The notes: generated by a model from the sequence alone, not told the origin. DNA of 64,000 nucleotides from GCA-2683135 sp964507445 (GCA_964507445.1 CAZDQF010000006.1:1-64000); one strand, 5' to 3'. Positions 42,677 to 51,917 are shown, counted from the first letter of the stretch. Numbers and translations: made by a program.

Positions 42677-43723
42677 ATGACACCCGCCCACGACGCATAT
42701 CGGATCAAGGTGCTCTCGGTTCCCAGGCCAATCGAGGACAACCCGTACCAGAAGCTCCTGTACGGGGCTCTCGAGACCGCCGGGGGCGAGGTCCTCGAGC
42801 CCGCCCCCCTTAACGGAGCCGTCCTCCGCGGCCATGGAGCCGGCCCCCGTGTCCTGCACGTCCACTGGCTGTGGCTGAAGGGGGGCGCCCTGCGTCGGAG
42901 CGTGCGCGCGCGGCGGCTATCCAGGCTGCTGCAGCTGGCGGCCGCCGAGGGCTGGAAGATCGTGTGGACCGCTCACAACCTCCTTCCCCACGACGACAGC
43001 CACCAGGACCGTCAGCTGACCCGCACCCTGGCCGCAGCAGCCCACGGGGTCATCGCCCACACCCACGCCGCGGAGCGCGGACTCCGGGAAGGCCTGGGGG
43101 TCGACTGCCCCGTGAGGGTCATTCCCCACGGGCACTACCGCGACGTCTACGGGCCCCGAGGATCGCGGGCGCAAGCGCGGCAGGCCCTCGGCCTCACGGA
43201 TGAGCGGCCCGTCCTCCTCGCCTTCGGCCAACTCCGACCCTACAAGGGCTTCGACGACCTCGTCTCCCGGTTCGTCCGCCGTGACGTGGAGGCCACCCTG
43301 CTGATCGCGGGAGAACCCGTCGATCCATCCGTGACACGGGCCATCGCCGACGCCGCCTCCCGGGACGACCGGGTGATCTTCAGGCCGCGACGCCAGAACC
43401 CGGAGGATACGAACTGGCTCTTCTCGGCCGCGGATCGAGTGGTCCTCCCCTATCGCCGCGTCACCACCTCGGGGACCCTCGTGCTCGCCCTCGGATTCGG
43501 CGTTCCCTGTGTCATCCCGGATGATCCCGGACTCCTGGAGATCTGTGAACCCGGCGCGGTCGAGGCATACGCCCCCGGAGATGACATGATCGACGCCATC
43601 GAGCGGGCCCTCGCCGCGGACGCAGCGGAAGCAGAGGCCGCCGCCGCTCGATCCGCCGACGCGCTCGACTGGGCTCCCATCGGCGCCGCCACCCTGGCGT
43701 TCTTCCAGGAGCTCACGGCCTGA
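42677..43723 (+). CDS. GT4-type glycosyltransferase
   Basis: The 348-residue protein has the two-domain GT-B layout. The N-terminal domain includes HVHWLWLKGG and IVWTAHNLLPHDDSH. The C-terminal donor-binding domain includes VLLAFGQLRPYKGFDDL, LFSAADRVVLPYRRVTTSGT and ALGFGVPCVIPDDPGLLE, the E-x7-E-like region of retaining family 4 transferases. The enzyme transfers a sugar from a nucleotide donor to a lipid or glycan acceptor, probably at the inner membrane. It lies on the plus strand beside the radical-SAM and hexapeptide genes and ends 15 bp from the converging ABC permease gene. The acceptor is unknown. Confidence 0.85.
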   Translation: MTPAHDAYRIKVLSVPRPIEDNPYQKLLYGALETAGGEVLEPAPLNGAVLRGHGAGPRVLHVHWLWLKGGALRRSVRARRLSRLLQLAAAEGWKIVWTAHNLLPHDDSHQDRQLTRTLAAAAHGVIAHTHAAERGLREGLGVDCPVRVIPHGHYRDVYGPRGSRAQARQALGLTDERPVLLAFGQLRPYKGFDDLVSRFVRRDVEATLLIAGEPVDPSVTRAIADAASRDDRVIFRPRRQNPEDTNWLFSAADRVVLPYRRVTTSGTLVLALGFGVPCVIPDDPGLLEICEPGAVEAYAPGDDMIDAIERALAADAAEAEAAAARSADALDWAPIGAATLAFFQELTA

Positions 43724-43738
43724 GGAGACCGGGGCGAC

Positions 43739-44539
43739 TCAGGCGGAACGCCGTCGCGCCGACCACCTCAGCGCCGCCGCGGTGGCGACCACCGAGCCCC
43801 CCAGCAGAACCGTAAGGTCCAGGGCGAAGGGCACCGGCTCGCCGTTGGCGAGGTTGAGGGGGTGGTAGTAGCCGATGGGGCCGTAGGACTCGATCCACCG
43901 GACGTCCTTCCACATCTGAGCGATGGAATTGACCACGAAGCTCAGAAGCACGAAGCCGGTGTAGAAGAAGGTGGCCTGTCCACGATCCCGCGCCAGGCAG
44001 GAGATCAGCAGGGCGATCGACCCGAAGAACATGGTCAACGCCGCCGCCGCCACGGAACACAACAGGTAGCGATCCACGGGGATGGAGGCCAGCTCCTCGC
44101 AGCGAAGCGCACCCAGGATCGACCCGAGGAGCGGCCCCAGCCCCATGGCCATGGCCACGGGCACCATGAACGCACAGACCGTGCCCACCAACCGCGTTCG
44201 CGACAACGGAGTCGCCAACAGGAGGTCGAGGCTCCCCTGCCCGCGCAGCCCCGCCGGTTGCGCCAACGCGACGATGGCGGGGGCCAGCGCGCAGGCCGCG
44301 ATGGTCATGGGGTGCATGTACGGCCAGACGAAGGCGCCGGCGGGCGACAGGAAGTCCGGGAGATCCGGGAACCAGGTGTTCCGGATCAGGTCCAGCATGG
44401 GGCCGAACACCTTGCGCTCCGACTCCATGGTGGGAAAGAAGGCCCCCACCATGAGCCCCAGGCTCAGAGGGATCAGCGCGCACAGGCCACACGTCCACCA
44501 GTGGCGGCGCAACAGGAAGACGAAGAACGGCCCGCTCAT
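43739..44539 (-). CDS. ABC-2 family transporter permease
   Basis: The 266-residue protein has about six hydrophobic segments: LCALIPLSLGLMVGAFF, ACALAPAIVALAQPA, CAFMVPVAMAMGLGPLL, LCSVAAAALTMFFGSIALLI, FFYTGFVLLSFVVNSIAQ and LTVLLGGSVVATAAAL. GQGSLDLLLATPLSRTRLVG is the cytoplasmic loop motif of ABC-2 exporters. It overlaps its ATPase gene by 4 nt. A third, separate membrane protein (45380) starts the same operon. The substrate is unknown and could be a drug, peptide or lipid precursor. Confidence 0.85.
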   Translation of the reverse strand: MSGPFFVFLLRRHWWTCGLCALIPLSLGLMVGAFFPTMESERKVFGPMLDLIRNTWFPDLPDFLSPAGAFVWPYMHPMTIAACALAPAIVALAQPAGLRGQGSLDLLLATPLSRTRLVGTVCAFMVPVAMAMGLGPLLGSILGALRCEELASIPVDRYLLCSVAAAALTMFFGSIALLISCLARDRGQATFFYTGFVLLSFVVNSIAQMWKDVRWIESYGPIGYYHPLNLANGEPVPFALDLTVLLGGSVVATAAALRWSARRRSA

Positions 44540-45393
44540 GTCTCGGGCTCCGGCGCTTCCACCAACGCCCTGAACACGTCGTCGAGGCTGGCCGGGCGGA
44601 CCTCCACATCCACCAGCCCGTCCCGATCGATCTCGTCGAGGAGCCGCGCCGGGTCACCCTGGTGCCGGGTCCGCTCCCGCCGCCCGTCGGCGTACCGAAG
44701 CGTCACCGTACGAGGTCTGGATGCGCGGAGCGATTCCATGGTGGAGACCGTCCTCAGCCTCGAGCCAGCGATGAGGCCGACGCGATCCGCCGTCCGCTCG
44801 ATCTCGTCCAGCACGTGGCTGGAGAGGAAGACCGTATGGCCCGCGGCGCTGCGATCACGGACCAGACGCAGGAACGCATCCCTCGCGATCGGGTCGAGTC
44901 CGGTGGTGGGTTCGTCGAGGATCAACAGGCGCGGATCGTGCTGAAAGGCCGCCACGATTCCGAGTTTCTGTCGCATCCCGGTGGAGTAGGTCCGCACCGG
45001 CCGTCGCAACGCTCGCGGGCTCAGATCCAGACGATCCAGGAGCTCGCCGCGGGAGCGTGCACCACGGCCGTAGAGGCGCTCGAAGAGGCGCAGCGTCCGG
45101 TCACCGTTGAGAAACGGAAACAGCGCCAGGTCACCGGGCAGGAACCCCACCTCAGAGCGGAGGGCGGCGCCGGCGGACCGCACCTCGACCCCGAACAAAC
45201 GAGCCTCCCCGGAATCCGGCCGCAGCAGGTCCAGCAACATGCGGATGGTGGTGGTCTTCCCCGCGCCATTGGGCCCCAGGAACCCGAAGACCTCACCGGG
45301 CCGGACCTCCAGGTCCAGGTCCAGCACCCCGGGTACGGAGCCGAATCGGACGGTCAGCCCTCGGGTCTCGATCACCGCATCAGAGGGTCTCAT
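44536..45393 (-). CDS. ABC transporter ATP-binding protein
   Basis: The 285-residue protein starts at ATG 45393, just before MRPSDAVIETRGLTVRFG. It has Walker A (GFLGPNGAGKTTTIRML), signature (YSTGMRQKLG), Walker B (LLILDEPTTGLDP) and the H-loop (LSSHVLDEIERT). The C-terminal about 60 residues (RPASLDDVFRALVE) match the extension usual in CcmA-type ATPases of ABC-2 exporters. The gene overlaps the upstream membrane protein by 14 bp and the downstream permease by 4 bp, so stoichiometric production is likely. Confidence 0.93.
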   Translation of the reverse strand: MRPSDAVIETRGLTVRFGSVPGVLDLDLEVRPGEVFGFLGPNGAGKTTTIRMLLDLLRPDSGEARLFGVEVRSAGAALRSEVGFLPGDLALFPFLNGDRTLRLFERLYGRGARSRGELLDRLDLSPRALRRPVRTYSTGMRQKLGIVAAFQHDPRLLILDEPTTGLDPIARDAFLRLVRDRSAAGHTVFLSSHVLDEIERTADRVGLIAGSRLRTVSTMESLRASRPRTVTLRYADGRRERTRHQGDPARLLDEIDRDGLVDVEVRPASLDDVFRALVEAPEPET

Positions 45394-46018
45394 CTTGGGC
45401 TCGCCCCTCAACCGCCTGATGGGCGTCACCGAACGCCTGATACAGCGGCGGGACGGCCTTGGCCACGAACCACAGCCAGTAGGCCGCGCACACGAGCTTG
45501 AAGAGCGCGAAGCCCGTCGCCGCCGGGGCACCGATCACGTCCGCGACCCGCAGCCCGGCGCCCTCCCCCGTCAGCACCCCGGCCGAGTCCAGTTGGATGA
45601 CCACGACGAACTCGACGAGGACCAGGACCATCGCGGTCAACACCAGGCCTGACGCCTCCCGGGCCACCCGCTCGTGGGATGACGGGATCTCGGCGCCGCG
45701 GTCCACATATGCGTTGGCCGCAGACCGCAGCAGCACCATGAAGGCGAAGGCAGCCCACACGGGCGCGACGAGACAGGTCAGGAACGCGAACACCAGCACA
45801 CGGACGGCGGTCATGGGCAGGGCCGCGCCGAGGCATCCCTCCCCGTCCTTGAAGAGCCGGTGTAGCCACCTGAGGTGCGTCACGCCCGCCGCAGCCAGGA
45901 TCCCCAGGGACACGTACTCCAGTCCGGTCTGCGCAGGGAGGAGGAGCTCGACGGCCTGGACGATGCTCAACAACGCGACCACCAACAGGTACGGGACGTG
46001 GATTCTGGGGACTTGCAT
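45380..46018 (-). CDS. Polytopic membrane protein of unknown function
   Basis: The 212-residue protein starts at ATG 46018 (MQVPRIHVPYLLVVALLS). About five transmembrane helices are seen (LLVVALLSIVQAVELLL, VSLGILAAAGVTHL, AVRVLVFAFLTCLVAPVWAA, VLTAMVLVLVEFVVVI, FALFKLVCAAYWLWFV). The loop SSHERVAREASG and the tail AFGDAHQAVEG are hydrophilic. No family motif is recognised. Because the coding end overlaps the ABC ATPase start by 14 bp, it is probably a third component of that exporter. It is divergent from the YtcJ-like gene with 52 bp between starts. Confidence 0.7.
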   Translation of the reverse strand: MQVPRIHVPYLLVVALLSIVQAVELLLPAQTGLEYVSLGILAAAGVTHLRWLHRLFKDGEGCLGAALPMTAVRVLVFAFLTCLVAPVWAAFAFMVLLRSAANAYVDRGAEIPSSHERVAREASGLVLTAMVLVLVEFVVVIQLDSAGVLTGEGAGLRVADVIGAPAATGFALFKLVCAAYWLWFVAKAVPPLYQAFGDAHQAVEGRAQDETL

Positions 46019-46070
46019 CGGATCCTGGTGACCGGGCCGGATGTTAGCAGATCGTGGTACAACCGCAGCC

Positions 46071-47765
46071 ATGCGCTCCCTGATCACATACACGACCGTC
46101 GCCCTGCTCCTCACGTCGTTGTCGTCGGCTCAGCAGGTCCCCGACGAAGAGGCACCGGACATGGTCATCCTCGGCTCGGTGCTGACGCTGGACGAGGCCC
46201 GCCCCCGGGCCGGCGGTCTGGTGATCCACGAGGGCCGCATCATCCGCGTGACAGACGAAGCGGAAGCTCGCGCGGCCGCCGGCCCCCGGACCCGTGTCAT
46301 CCAGGTCCCGGCGTCGGGAGTCGCCATGCCCGGCGTCATCGAGTCCCACGCGCACCTTCGGGGCCTCGGGCAGTCCCTGCGGCAGATCGACCTGCGCGAA
46401 GCGCGCAGCGCGCAGCAAGCGGCGGACATGGTCGCCAAGTGGTGCGAGAAGCTCCCTGAGGACGCGTGGGTCCTGGGCCGTGGCTGGAGCCAGGAGTTGT
46501 GGGAGGACAAGAAGTTCCCCGACCGGGCGCTCCTGGACGCCGTGAGCGGAGGCCGCCCCTGCGCCCTGCGGCGTGTGGACGGCCACGCCATGTGGGTCAA
46601 CACCAAGGTCCTGGAGCTGGCGGGCATCTCCGGCGACGTCCCCAACCCCAAGGGAGGCGAGATCATCCGAGGGGAAGGCGGCCGGATCACCGGCGTCCTG
46701 GTGGACAACGCCATGGGAATGGTGTCCCGGGTCGCCCCTGGTGAGAACGACCCCGACGAGATCAACAACGACCTGCTGGCCGGCCAGAAGGAGGCGCTTC
46801 GGCTGGGGATCACCACCTTCGTGGACGCCGGGTCCGGTCCTTCCGTGCTCCGCCAGCTGGCCGCCCTCTACAACAACCAGAGCATGAAGATGCGGGTCTA
46901 CGCCATGGTCTCCGTGCGCGACGAGAAGAGCGCGCGGGAGGTCTTCGCCGGGCCTCCCATCACCGGGCTCTACGACGATCGGCTGGCCATCCGATCCATC
47001 AAGCTCTACGCCGACGGAGCCCTCGGCTCCCGCGGCGCCTGGCTGCTGGAACCCTACGCTGACCGCCCCGGCCACCGCGGCCTCGCGGTCCTGGAACCGG
47101 CCTTCATCCAGAAGGTCGCTCACGAAGCCCTCGAGAAGGGCTATCAGGTCTGCACCCACGCCATCGGCGACCGCGGCTGCCGCGAGACCCTGGATGCCTA
47201 CCAGCGCGCCCTCGAGGCCACGGGGCGCATGGGAGAAGACCACCGCTTCCGCGTGGAGCACGCCCAGATCCTCTCCACCGCGGACATCCCCAGGTTCCGT
47301 GACCTCCGCGTCATCCCGTCCATGCAAGGGTGCCACTGCACCTCCGACGGCCCCTGGGTGCCCACACGACTGGGTCACCGACGGGCCCGGCTCGGGGCCT
47401 ACGCCTGGCGCTCGCTCATCGAAGCCGGCTGCATCATCCCCAACGGCACCGACGCTCCGGTGGAGTCCGCCTCCCCGTGGAGGAACCTGTTCAGCACCGT
47501 GACCCGGTTCATGACCATGGCAGACGGGCGGCAGGACCCGTTCTATCCGGAGCAACGCATGAACCGTCACGAGGCGCTCCTCAGCATGACCGCCTGGGGC
47601 GCCCAGGGCATCTTCGCGGAGGACAGGCGCGGACGGCTCCGCCCAGGCTTCCAGGCGGACGTGGTGATCATCAACCGCGACCCCATGAAGTGCAGCGTCT
47701 GGCACATGCCCCGCATCGGGGTGATGACCACGGTGGTCGCGGGAGAGGTCGTCTACGAGCGGTGA
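46071..47765 (+). CDS. Secreted YtcJ-like amidohydrolase family 3 enzyme
   Basis: The 564-residue product starts at ATG 46071, right before a signal peptide (YTTVALLLTSLSSAQQ). It is an intact metal-dependent amidohydrolase of family 3: PGVIESHAHLRGLGQ (H-x-H, about residues 91-93), GRGWSQELW, IKLYADGALGSRGAWLLEPY, VCTHAIGDRG, FRVEHAQIL and IIPNGTDAPVESASPW with the catalytic Asp. The N-terminal sandwich (GGLVIHEGRIIRV) and the C-terminus (RRGRLRPGFQADVVIIN) fit. Relatives hydrolyse amide or formamide bonds of varied substrates. It contrasts with the degenerate operon at 24-36 kb, being complete and monocistronic. It lies between two ABC exporter modules. Confidence 0.9.
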   Translation: MRSLITYTTVALLLTSLSSAQQVPDEEAPDMVILGSVLTLDEARPRAGGLVIHEGRIIRVTDEAEARAAAGPRTRVIQVPASGVAMPGVIESHAHLRGLGQSLRQIDLREARSAQQAADMVAKWCEKLPEDAWVLGRGWSQELWEDKKFPDRALLDAVSGGRPCALRRVDGHAMWVNTKVLELAGISGDVPNPKGGEIIRGEGGRITGVLVDNAMGMVSRVAPGENDPDEINNDLLAGQKEALRLGITTFVDAGSGPSVLRQLAALYNNQSMKMRVYAMVSVRDEKSAREVFAGPPITGLYDDRLAIRSIKLYADGALGSRGAWLLEPYADRPGHRGLAVLEPAFIQKVAHEALEKGYQVCTHAIGDRGCRETLDAYQRALEATGRMGEDHRFRVEHAQILSTADIPRFRDLRVIPSMQGCHCTSDGPWVPTRLGHRRARLGAYAWRSLIEAGCIIPNGTDAPVESASPWRNLFSTVTRFMTMADGRQDPFYPEQRMNRHEALLSMTAWGAQGIFAEDRRGRLRPGFQADVVIINRDPMKCSVWHMPRIGVMTTVVAGEVVYER

Positions 47766-47774
47766 TCGAGGTGG

Positions 47775-48338
47775 TCAGGCGGGATCGACGTCGGCCCGCC
47801 CCCTCAGCACCAGCACCACCCTCACGGTGCGGACGAACCGCACGGCGTAGAGCACGCTGATCACGAGGAAGGTGCCCTTGACGAAGGGGGCGAAGGCGTC
47901 GCTCATCAGCCTCAGCGGGTCCGTGAGCGCCACCCGATCCCCCGGGACCACCTGACGCTCGAACGCATCCCACCAGTAGTAGAGGAGCACCACCGCCATG
48001 GCGCTGGCGATGTTGCCGAATCTCAGCCATTGCCTGCCGAGCCCACGACAGACCGGCACCCAACGATCGTCTTCATCCAGGCCCGCCGCGACACGGAACA
48101 GGAGCTGGGCGCACGTGTGCGACATGACCAGCGGTGCGAACGGCGGCACGAGCGCCAGGACCAGGACCGTGCCGCTCCACGTCGCCCCGAAGCGGCCGAG
48201 CAGCGACAACACCAAGGCCGTGAACGCGGTGACCGCCAGGGCCGCATGAAACAGACCATCTTCGGGGAAACCCGCGAGCAGCTGCACAACGACCCACCCC
48301 ACGGCGGTCAACGGATGAGCCAACAGCATCATGAACAT
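47775..48338 (-). CDS. Membrane protein of unknown function
   Basis: The 187-residue product starts at ATG 48338, 2 bp after the stop of the ABC-2/CPBP gene; a TTG two codons upstream overlaps that stop. At least four hydrophobic segments are seen (MLLAHPLTAVGWVVVQLL, ALAVTAFTALVLSLLG, GTVLVLALVPPFAPLVM, FGNIASAMAVVLLYYWW), with a further one at FLVISVLYAVRF. No known motif is recognised. As the last gene of the PP2C-ATPase-permease operon it may assist export or be a passenger. Confidence 0.7.
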   Translation of the reverse strand: MFMMLLAHPLTAVGWVVVQLLAGFPEDGLFHAALAVTAFTALVLSLLGRFGATWSGTVLVLALVPPFAPLVMSHTCAQLLFRVAAGLDEDDRWVPVCRGLGRQWLRFGNIASAMAVVLLYYWWDAFERQVVPGDRVALTDPLRLMSDAFAPFVKGTFLVISVLYAVRFVRTVRVVLVLRGRADVDPA

Positions 48339-48340
48339 GG

Positions 48341-50317
48341 TCAAGAGTCCCGTCGTTCAGGGCTGGACGCCGCCCACGCCGCCGGCACCAGGATCACCGC
48401 CACGGCGATCGCGGAGACGACCTGCAGCCCACCGGGGTCACCCGCCTCCTGATCTCCGGACAACGCCCAGCCCACGAGGATGGCGTTATGCAGCCCGTGG
48501 GCGATCACCGCCGTCCAGAGCGAGCCCGTGCGCAGCACCAGCAGGGCGAGCAGCACACCGAGCGCCGCCTGGGGGAAGAACCGGTGCAAGCTCAGGTGGA
48601 AGACGGCGAACAACACGGCGCTCAGGACGACGGCGGCACGATCGCCGAGACCTCGACGAAACGCCTGCAGCACCAGCCCCCTGAACAGCAGCTCCTCCGC
48701 CACCGCCGGGACCACGGCGACACAGGCGATGATCATCAGGGGTGAGCCCAATCCCCGGATCAGGGACTCCAGGTCCGCGGCCATCTCCTCATTCGGCGCC
48801 CCGAGGATCAGCGACTGCAGCTGACCCAGCGCCAGGGATAACCCGACGCCGCCGACGCCGAGGAGGGCTCCGGAGACCAGAGCGCGGCGACCCGGCGCAC
48901 GCAATGCGAGCCCGGACACGGGACGCACCATGGCAAGACGAGGCAATCCGAGCGCCAGCACCGCGAGGCCCGCCTGTGGCACGACGACTCGGGCCCACCC
49001 GGGCGCCGTCGCCAGATAGCCCGCAGACTGCACCATCCACACGAGCCCCAGGACGATCCCGAGCATCGCCGCCTGCACAGGGGGCTGGGTCGGTCGCGGC
49101 ACGCCGGGAGGCGGCCGCAGCCCGAACAGCTGCTTGCCTTCCCGGAACAGGACCTCCTCTCGATTGAACAGCCCCGCGGTCCATGACACCGCCGCCACGG
49201 CACAACCGGCGCAGACCGCCAGGGTGATGAGGATCTCCGTGCCCGGGTATTCGCCGACCAGGAGGCTCTTCATGAGCAGGGCCATGTTGGCCACCGGGAT
49301 GACCGCAGTACTGGCATCCAGCTTCATGTCAGGCAGCAGTCCGATCATGCCCAGGGGCATGACCAGGATGATGGCCGGCGTCAGGTAGGCCTGCCCTTCC
49401 TTGTACGTCCTGGCGAAGGTGCTGAGCGCCAGACACACGGCGCTGAACAGGGAGGCCAGGACCAACAGCCCCGCGAAGATGATCCCGAAGGCGCCGGCGG
49501 TGATGGTGAAGTCCATGCCACCTCGGGCTCCAGCCAGCATCTTCGAGAACCCGGAGAAGGTGAAGGCCATGCTGCCCAGGTTCATCAACGCGGCCACGAC
49601 CGCAACGCAGAGCACCGTCAGGTACTTGCCCATCACCAGCTCTGCCCGCCGCGCGGGAGAGAGCAGCAGGGTCTCCAGCGTGCCTCGCTCCTTCTCCCCT
49701 GCCGCCACGTCCAGTGCCGGATAGAACGCTCCCGTCATGGCCATCATGATGACCATCATGGCGAGCAGACCGCCGAACATATGCCCGCCCTTCTCCTCCG
49801 GTGTGGCCTGATCGCCGCTCGCCTCGTCCACCACGAGGGGCAGGTGCAGCTGACGGTACCGGGACAGGGCGCCACGGAACGTCCGCCATGCGGCCTGGGA
49901 CTCTTCGTCCGCGGAGCGATAGAAGGGAGCGAGCCTCACCTCCTCCATGCGACGGAGCCTCTGGTCCACATCCGCGGGGATGTCGCAGGCGATGAACACC
50001 CGCCCGTCACGGACCGCGGCGCCAGGCTCTTCGACCTCCGTGAAGGAGAACTGCTCAACGCCCAGGAGCACCCCTACGAGGCTCTCATCCGGGTAGTCGC
50101 CGAGCCTGGTCACGGCCTCCCCGTCGACCGTGATCGCTATGGGGAAGGTACGGGTGCGCAGCTCCTGGACCCGACTGACGGACAGGCTGCTGAAGCCCAG
50201 CATGATCACCGGGTAGAGGATCACGGGCAGCACCAGCATGGCGAACAGGGTGCGTCGATCCCGGAGGACATCACGTAGTTCGCGCCGCAGCACGGTCCTG
50301 ACGACCCACCACCTCAT
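48341..50317 (-). CDS. ABC-2 permease fused to a CPBP intramembrane protease
   Basis: The 658-residue product begins with an ABC-2 (NatB-like) permease: a TM near LFAMLVLPVILYPVIMLG, a periplasmic loop of about 150 residues (about 45-185), and helices including LAMMVIMMAMTGAFYPALDV, then AAGEKERGTLETLLLSP, the exporter loop motif. From about residue 430 the protein continues into the CPBP family: AVAEELLFRGLVLQAF (E-E-x-x-x-R), VLFAVFHLSLHRFFPQ and HGLHNAILVGW hold its motifs of Glu and His. Such ABC-2/CPBP fusions are known from planctomycetes. The protease part might process a co-exported peptide. It overlaps its ATPase by 4 nt. Confidence 0.85.
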   Translation of the reverse strand: MRWWVVRTVLRRELRDVLRDRRTLFAMLVLPVILYPVIMLGFSSLSVSRVQELRTRTFPIAITVDGEAVTRLGDYPDESLVGVLLGVEQFSFTEVEEPGAAVRDGRVFIACDIPADVDQRLRRMEEVRLAPFYRSADEESQAAWRTFRGALSRYRQLHLPLVVDEASGDQATPEEKGGHMFGGLLAMMVIMMAMTGAFYPALDVAAGEKERGTLETLLLSPARRAELVMGKYLTVLCVAVVAALMNLGSMAFTFSGFSKMLAGARGGMDFTITAGAFGIIFAGLLVLASLFSAVCLALSTFARTYKEGQAYLTPAIILVMPLGMIGLLPDMKLDASTAVIPVANMALLMKSLLVGEYPGTEILITLAVCAGCAVAAVSWTAGLFNREEVLFREGKQLFGLRPPPGVPRPTQPPVQAAMLGIVLGLVWMVQSAGYLATAPGWARVVVPQAGLAVLALGLPRLAMVRPVSGLALRAPGRRALVSGALLGVGGVGLSLALGQLQSLILGAPNEEMAADLESLIRGLGSPLMIIACVAVVPAVAEELLFRGLVLQAFRRGLGDRAAVVLSAVLFAVFHLSLHRFFPQAALGVLLALLVLRTGSLWTAVIAHGLHNAILVGWALSGDQEAGDPGGLQVVSAIAVAVILVPAAWAASSPERRDS

Positions 50318-51087
50318 CCCTGAAGCTCCGACGTCCGGCGCTCGTCGACGGGCACCAGTTGAAAGAACGTGTCCTCTACGGAATCGCCGCCGCCCTGGGC
50401 CACAACCTCGTCCTTGGTGCCGGACACCAGGACCCGCCCCTCGTGGATGATCGCGACGTCATCGCACAACCGGTCCACCTCGCTCATGATGTGAGTGGAC
50501 AACAGGACGGTCTTTCCCCGGTCCCGCTCCGCCGCCACGAACAGCACGACCTCCCGCGCGACGAGCACGTCCAGGTTGGCGGTGGGCTCGTCCAGGATCA
50601 CGACCGGCGGGTCATGGACCATGGTGCGGGCGATGCTGACCTTCTGCCTCTGGCCAGCGGACAGCTTGCCGCAGGCCTGGTCCAGGAACTCTTCCATGCG
50701 GAGCAGCTCCGCGAGCTCCCCCACCCGACGGCGCACATCGGCGCCACGCAATCCGAAGAGCTCTCCGAAGAAGGCGATGACCTCGCGAGCAGTGGACCGT
50801 TCGTACAGCCCCGTCGCCCCGGAGAGGAAGCCGATGGAGGCGCGGACCCGCTCCGGCTCTCGCCTCGCATCGAAGCCCGCCACGGTCACACTCCCGGAGG
50901 TCGGCCTCAGCACCGTGGAGAGGATGCGGAGGGACGTGGTCTTGCCCGCCCCGTTCGGCCCGAGGAGGCCGAAGATGCGCCCCGGGGCGCAGGTGAACGA
51001 GACATCATCAACGGCCCGGATCAGGCCGCGCTTCCGGTCCTCGAAGACCTTGGACAAGCCCTCGACCCGGATCCCCTGGTCGTTCAT
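50314..51087 (-). CDS. ABC transporter ATP-binding protein (NatA-like)
   Basis: The 257-residue protein has Walker A (GLLGPNGAGKTTSLRIL), signature (LSAGQRQKVSIAR), Walker B (VVILDEPTANLD) and the H-loop (LLSTHIMSEVDRL). It is co-transcribed with the PP2C gene 5 bp upstream and overlaps the ABC-2/CPBP permease by 4 bp. The pairing with a NatB-like permease suggests an exporter of sodium type or of peptides. The substrate cannot be read from sequence. Confidence 0.92.
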   Translation of the reverse strand: MNDQGIRVEGLSKVFEDRKRGLIRAVDDVSFTCAPGRIFGLLGPNGAGKTTSLRILSTVLRPTSGSVTVAGFDARREPERVRASIGFLSGATGLYERSTAREVIAFFGELFGLRGADVRRRVGELAELLRMEEFLDQACGKLSAGQRQKVSIARTMVHDPPVVILDEPTANLDVLVAREVVLFVAAERDRGKTVLLSTHIMSEVDRLCDDVAIIHEGRVLVSGTKDEVVAQGGGDSVEDTFFQLVPVDERRTSELQG

Positions 51088-51092
51088 GGCCG

Positions 51093-51845
51093 CTACTCGG
51101 ATTCGACCAGGATGACCGTGATGTTGTCCTTGCCGCCGGACTCGTTGGCCATGTCCACGAGCACCTTGGCGATCGTCTCCAGGTCGTCACCGCCGGACAG
51201 GGCCTGCCCGATGGCCTCGTCATCGACCATGTCCGTGAGCCCGTCGGAGCAAAGCAGATAGCGGTCGCCGGAGGAAGCGGGGAACACGTGGATCTCAGGC
51301 TTGACGCGATCCGCCGTGCCGATGGCCCGGGTGATGATGTTCCGCTGGCTTGACTCCCTGGCCTCCTCTTCCGTGATGACCCCCTGCTTGAGCTGGGTGT
51401 TCACGAAGGAGTGGTCCTCGGTCAGCTGGGTCATGCCGCCTCGCCGCCGCCACCGATAACAGCGGCTGTCTCCCACGTGCGCCAGGACGACCTGACCATC
51501 GAGCCCGAGGAGCGTCACCAGGGTCGTCCCCATCTCGCGGTAACGCTCGTCCGCCTGGCCCTTGTCGTACACGTCACGATTGACCCGCCGGACCCACTCG
51601 TCCAGCAGATTCGTGACCATGCTCCCCTGATCGAACCGGTCCAACCGCCCCAGGCTCCTGGGGAGATCCTGTTCGATGTAGTGGGAGAGACCCTGGACCG
51701 CCATCTCCGACGCGACCTCGCCGAAGAGCCTGCCTCCCATCCCGTCAGCCAGGATCGCGTACTGGGAGTCCTGAGAGACAACGAAGCGGTCCTCGTTATC
51801 GCTCCGTTTCCTTCCGACGTCCGTCAATCCGCAGAAACGTAGCAC
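51093..51845 (-). CDS. PP2C-type Ser/Thr protein phosphatase
   Basis: The 250-residue product starts at GTG 51845, just before LRFCGLTDVGRKRSDNED; a longer GTG start at 51908 adds a segment of unlike character. PP2C motifs are complete: RSDNEDRFV (first metal Asp), AILADGMGG (second Asp-Gly), VLAHVGDSRCYRW, LTEDHSFVN, LLCSDGLTDMV and SGGKDNITVILVE. The enzyme dephosphorylates Ser/Thr proteins with Mn or Mg. It probably opposes a Hanks kinase such as the WD40 kinase 28 kb away, as in other bacteria. It sits at the start of an ABC exporter operon, an unusual neighbour. Confidence 0.92.
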   Translation of the reverse strand: MLRFCGLTDVGRKRSDNEDRFVVSQDSQYAILADGMGGRLFGEVASEMAVQGLSHYIEQDLPRSLGRLDRFDQGSMVTNLLDEWVRRVNRDVYDKGQADERYREMGTTLVTLLGLDGQVVLAHVGDSRCYRWRRRGGMTQLTEDHSFVNTQLKQGVITEEEARESSQRNIITRAIGTADRVKPEIHVFPASSGDRYLLCSDGLTDMVDDEAIGQALSGGDDLETIAKVLVDMANESGGKDNITVILVESE

Positions 51846-51917
51846 GACGCACCATCCCCCTGCCGGCGCCCCTCGCGCGGCCGCAGCATCATAAAGAAGC
51901 CCGGCCACGAGCGCACG

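Noticed and set aside
46044..47705. A 553-codon reverse open frame opposite the YtcJ-like gene
   Set aside because: The forward frame contains every amidohydrolase family 3 motif; the reverse one contains none.
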